Assembly (NCBI GenBank): GCA_903862155.1
Contig: CAIOXF010000015.1
Location: forward strand, 1-23,879
Direction: 5' to 3'
Length of the DNA: 23,879 bases
From: an uncultured cyanobacterium
GTDB lineage: Bacteria > Cyanobacteriota > Cyanobacteriia > PCC-6307 > Cyanobiaceae
The notes below the pieces were generated by a model. It had not been told where the DNA came from. It searched no databases and saw only the letters and a list, made by a program, of their open reading frames with translations. Below, piece by piece: positions 22,110-23,879 of this stretch. The position numbers and the translations under genes are program-made. Each line of letters opens with the position of its first letter. Positions within the stretch are counted from its first letter, which is position 1.

Positions 22110-23359
22110 GCAGTGCTGCTGAGGTGTTGTGCATCGGCACCGAGCTGCTCCTGGGCAACATCACCAACGGCAACGCCCGTTGGATCGCCGAGCAGCTGGC
22201 CTCCCTGGGCATCGCCCACTTCCGCCAGGAGGTGGTGGGTGACAACCGCGAGCGGGTGATCCAGGCGGTGCGCGAGGCAGCTGGCCGATGCCGGGTGCTG
22301 ATCACCACCGGCGGCCTGGGCCCCACCCCCGACGACCTCACCACAGAGGCCATTGCCGCCGCCTTCGGTGCCCGCCTGGTGGAGCATCCCGAGGTGTGGG
22401 CCGACATCCAGGCCAAGGCCGCCGGCCGCGGCCGGGCGTGCTCCCCCAGCACCCGCAAGCAGGCGTTGCTCCCTGAAGGGGCCGCCGTGCTGCCCAATCC
22501 CACGGGTACGGCCCCCGGCATGATCTGGACGCCGGTGCCTGGCTTCACGGTGCTCACCTTCCCCGGCGTGCCAAGCGAAATGCGGGCGATGTGGCAGGCC
22601 ACCGCGGCCCCCTGGCTGCAGCAAGAGGGCGTGGCCCAGGGCGTGTTCGCCAGCCGGATGCTGCGGTTCTGGGGGGTGAGTGAAGCGGCCCTGGCAGAAG
22701 ACCTGGCCGATTGGCTGGCCCGGGAGAACCCCACCGTGGCTCCCTATGCCGGTGCCGGTGAGGTGAAGCTGCGGATCACGGCCCGCGCCGAGAGCCGCCA
22801 GGCGGCCAAGGCCCTGCTGGAGCCGGTGGAGGCCGAACTGCGCGCCCGCATCGGACGCGCTTGCTACGGCGTTGATGAGCAGAACCTGGCGGCCGTGGTG
22901 CTGGAGCTGCTGCGGGAGCGGGGCCAGACCCTGGCGGTGGCGGAGAGCTGTACCGGGGGCGGGATCGGAGCGGCGCTGGCGGCCGTGCCCGGCGCTTCGG
23001 ATGTGTTCCTCGGCGGGGTGATCGCCTACGCCAATGCCGTGAAGCAGGCCCTGCTGGGGGTGCCGGCCGACGCCCTCGACACCCACGGCGCGGTGAGCGA
23101 TCCGGTGGCCCGGGCCATGGCCGAAGGCGCCCGGCGCGTCACCGGCGCCGACTGGGCCATTGCCGTGACCGGCATCGCCGGGCCTGGCGGTGGCTCGGAG
23201 CAGAAGCCGGTGGGGCTGGTGCATATCGCCGTGGCTGGTCCGGAGGACACGGCCAGTGAGGGGGTGCGCTTCGGCTCCAGCCGCGGTCGCCACTGGATTC
23301 AGACGCTCACCGCTGGTGAGGCCCTGGATCGGCTGCGGCGCCTGCTGCTGGAGGGCTGA
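22106..23359 (+). CDS. cinA: CinA family protein (molybdopterin-binding-like domain plus PncC amidase)
   Basis: From the GTG at 22106 the protein has 417 residues, the usual CinA length. The N-terminal domain has the MoaB/MoeA-like fold signature GTELLLGNITN (11-21) and TTGGLGPTPDDLT (67-79), linked in this family to ADP-ribose pyrophosphatase activity. The C-terminal domain is PncC, a nicotinamide-nucleotide amidase that returns NMN to NAD synthesis, with AESCTGGG (279-286, S281) and GIAGPGGGSEQKPVG. The start codon overlaps the stop of the WecA-like gene by four bases, so the two are coupled in translation. The long open frame before 22106 is only an accident of high GC. leuC begins 41 bp after. 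Confidence 0.95.
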   Translation: MSSAAEVLCIGTELLLGNITNGNARWIAEQLASLGIAHFRQEVVGDNRERVIQAVREAAGRCRVLITTGGLGPTPDDLTTEAIAAAFGARLVEHPEVWADIQAKAAGRGRACSPSTRKQALLPEGAAVLPNPTGTAPGMIWTPVPGFTVLTFPGVPSEMRAMWQATAAPWLQQEGVAQGVFASRMLRFWGVSEAALAEDLADWLARENPTVAPYAGAGEVKLRITARAESRQAAKALLEPVEAELRARIGRACYGVDEQNLAAVVLELLRERGQTLAVAESCTGGGIGAALAAVPGASDVFLGGVIAYANAVKQALLGVPADALDTHGAVSDPVARAMAEGARRVTGADWAIAVTGIAGPGGGSEQKPVGLVHIAVAGPEDTASEGVRFGSSRGRHWIQTLTAGEALDRLRRLLLEG

Positions 23360-23400
23360 AACCTCGCGGCCTAGGTTGGTCGGTCACCAAGGATGGCCCT

Positions 23401-23879
23401 GTGAGCGCCGGCACCCTCTACGACAAGGTCTGGGACCTGCACCGTGTTGCCGAACTCCCTGGCGGGGCCACCCAGCTGTTCATTGGCCTGCACCTGATTC
23501 ATGAGGTGACCAGCCCGCAGGCGTTCGCGGCCCTCAAGGATCTGGGCCTCAGCGTGCGCCACCCCGAGCGCACCGTGGCCACGGTGGATCACATCGTGCC
23601 CACTACGAGCCAGGCCCGGCCCTTTGCCGATCCGCTGGCCGAGGAGATGCTTGCCACGCTCGAGGCTAACTGCGCCGAGCACGGCATCACCCTGCACGGC
23701 ATCGGCAGCGGCCGCCAGGGGATCGTGCACGTGATTGCCCCGGAGCTGGGCCTCACCCAGCCGGGCATGACCGTGGCCTGCGGGGATTCCCATACCTCCA
23801 CCCATGGTGCTTTCGGCGCCATCGCCTTCGGCATCGGCACCAGCCAGGTGCGCGATGTGCTCGCCAGCCAGAGCCTGGC
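23401..23879 (+). CDS. leuC: 3-isopropylmalate dehydratase large subunit (5' part, runs off the window)
   Basis: The visible 159 codons match LeuC, the large subunit of the leucine-pathway aconitase-type enzyme that turns 2-isopropylmalate into 3-isopropylmalate with LeuD and a [4Fe-4S] cluster. Seen are TLYDKVWDLH (5-14), FIGLHLIHEVTSPQAF (27-42), VDHIVPT (62-68) and VACGDSHTSTHGAFGA (125-140). The cluster cysteines lie further on, beyond the window. The GTG at 23401 is the start; an ATG at 23393 meets a stop two codons later. It follows cinA by 41 bp on the same strand. leuD would be expected next. Confidence 0.96.
   Translation, partial: MSAGTLYDKVWDLHRVAELPGGATQLFIGLHLIHEVTSPQAFAALKDLGLSVRHPERTVATVDHIVPTTSQARPFADPLAEEMLATLEANCAEHGITLHGIGSGRQGIVHVIAPELGLTQPGMTVACGDSHTSTHGAFGAIAFGIGTSQVRDVLASQSL

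Noticed and set aside
1..23879. Search for CRISPR arrays, insertion sequences, phage genes, toxin-antitoxin pairs and riboswitches
   Set aside because: No regularly spaced repeats, transposase or integrase motifs, small toxin-like gene pairs, or cobalamin, glycine or other riboswitch cores were recognised.

Overview
The window looks like ordinary core chromosome of a GC-rich picocyanobacterium, probably of the Cyanobium / Synechococcus type. It carries the photosystem II gene psbK next to tgt, a Hik2-like histidine kinase, and several small families known mainly or only from cyanobacteria and plastids (DUF3155, DUF3181, DUF4079, DUF1997). It also has an IspH of the roughly 400-residue cyanobacterial form. 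Genes are packed tightly on both strands, with gaps mostly under 100 bp and several end overlaps. I see no insertion sequence, phage gene, CRISPR array, rRNA or plasmid function.

Layout. 1-1225 (minus): pyrE followed by the 5' part of a ygfZ-type folate-binding gene. 1311-3010 (plus): a small exported protein of unknown function, a tRNA with anticodon CAU, and a Gfo/Idh/MocA oxidoreductase. 3007-6267 (minus): a very large homologue of the eukaryotic phosphorylase kinase alpha/beta subunit (GH15-related). 6325-7050 (plus): a WecB/TagA/CpsF (GT26) glycosyltransferase. 7076-8373 (minus): tgt, then psbK. 8436-9236 (plus): cobS, overlapping at its 3' end the minus-strand kinase at 9205-10326. 10327-10737 is the only long gap. 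It holds an inverted repeat and iterated short motifs ahead of a DUF3155 gene (10738-11109), which is followed by a 17-bp tandem repeat and a strong terminator.

11253-11900 (minus): a small carboxylesterase/phospholipase-like hydrolase. 11958-14065 (plus): purH and a four-helix DUF4079 membrane protein. 14087-16828 (minus): sfsA, ispH and DUF1997, arranged as an operon. 16909-18534 (plus): murJ. 18500-19360 (minus): three small conserved genes (2TM protein, DUF3181, unknown). 19478-19551: tRNA-Arg(ACG) with its terminator. 19661 to the end (plus): glyA, a WecA/MraY-like sugar-phosphate transferase, cinA and the start of leuC.

The gene set is mainly housekeeping: pyrimidine and purine synthesis (pyrE, purH), one-carbon metabolism (glyA, with purH and ygfZ using folates), isoprenoids (ispH), envelope sugars (murJ, GT26, WecA-like), tRNA modification (tgt), cobamide assembly (cobS) and leucine synthesis (leuC). 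I found no clear new multigene system. The best leads are the full-length phosphorylase kinase alpha/beta-like protein in a bacterium, the structured region before the DUF3155 gene, the MurJ lacking a key arginine pair, and the cluster of three small cyanobacterial genes convergent with murJ. All identities come from reading the translated sequences and recalling family motifs; no database search was run.
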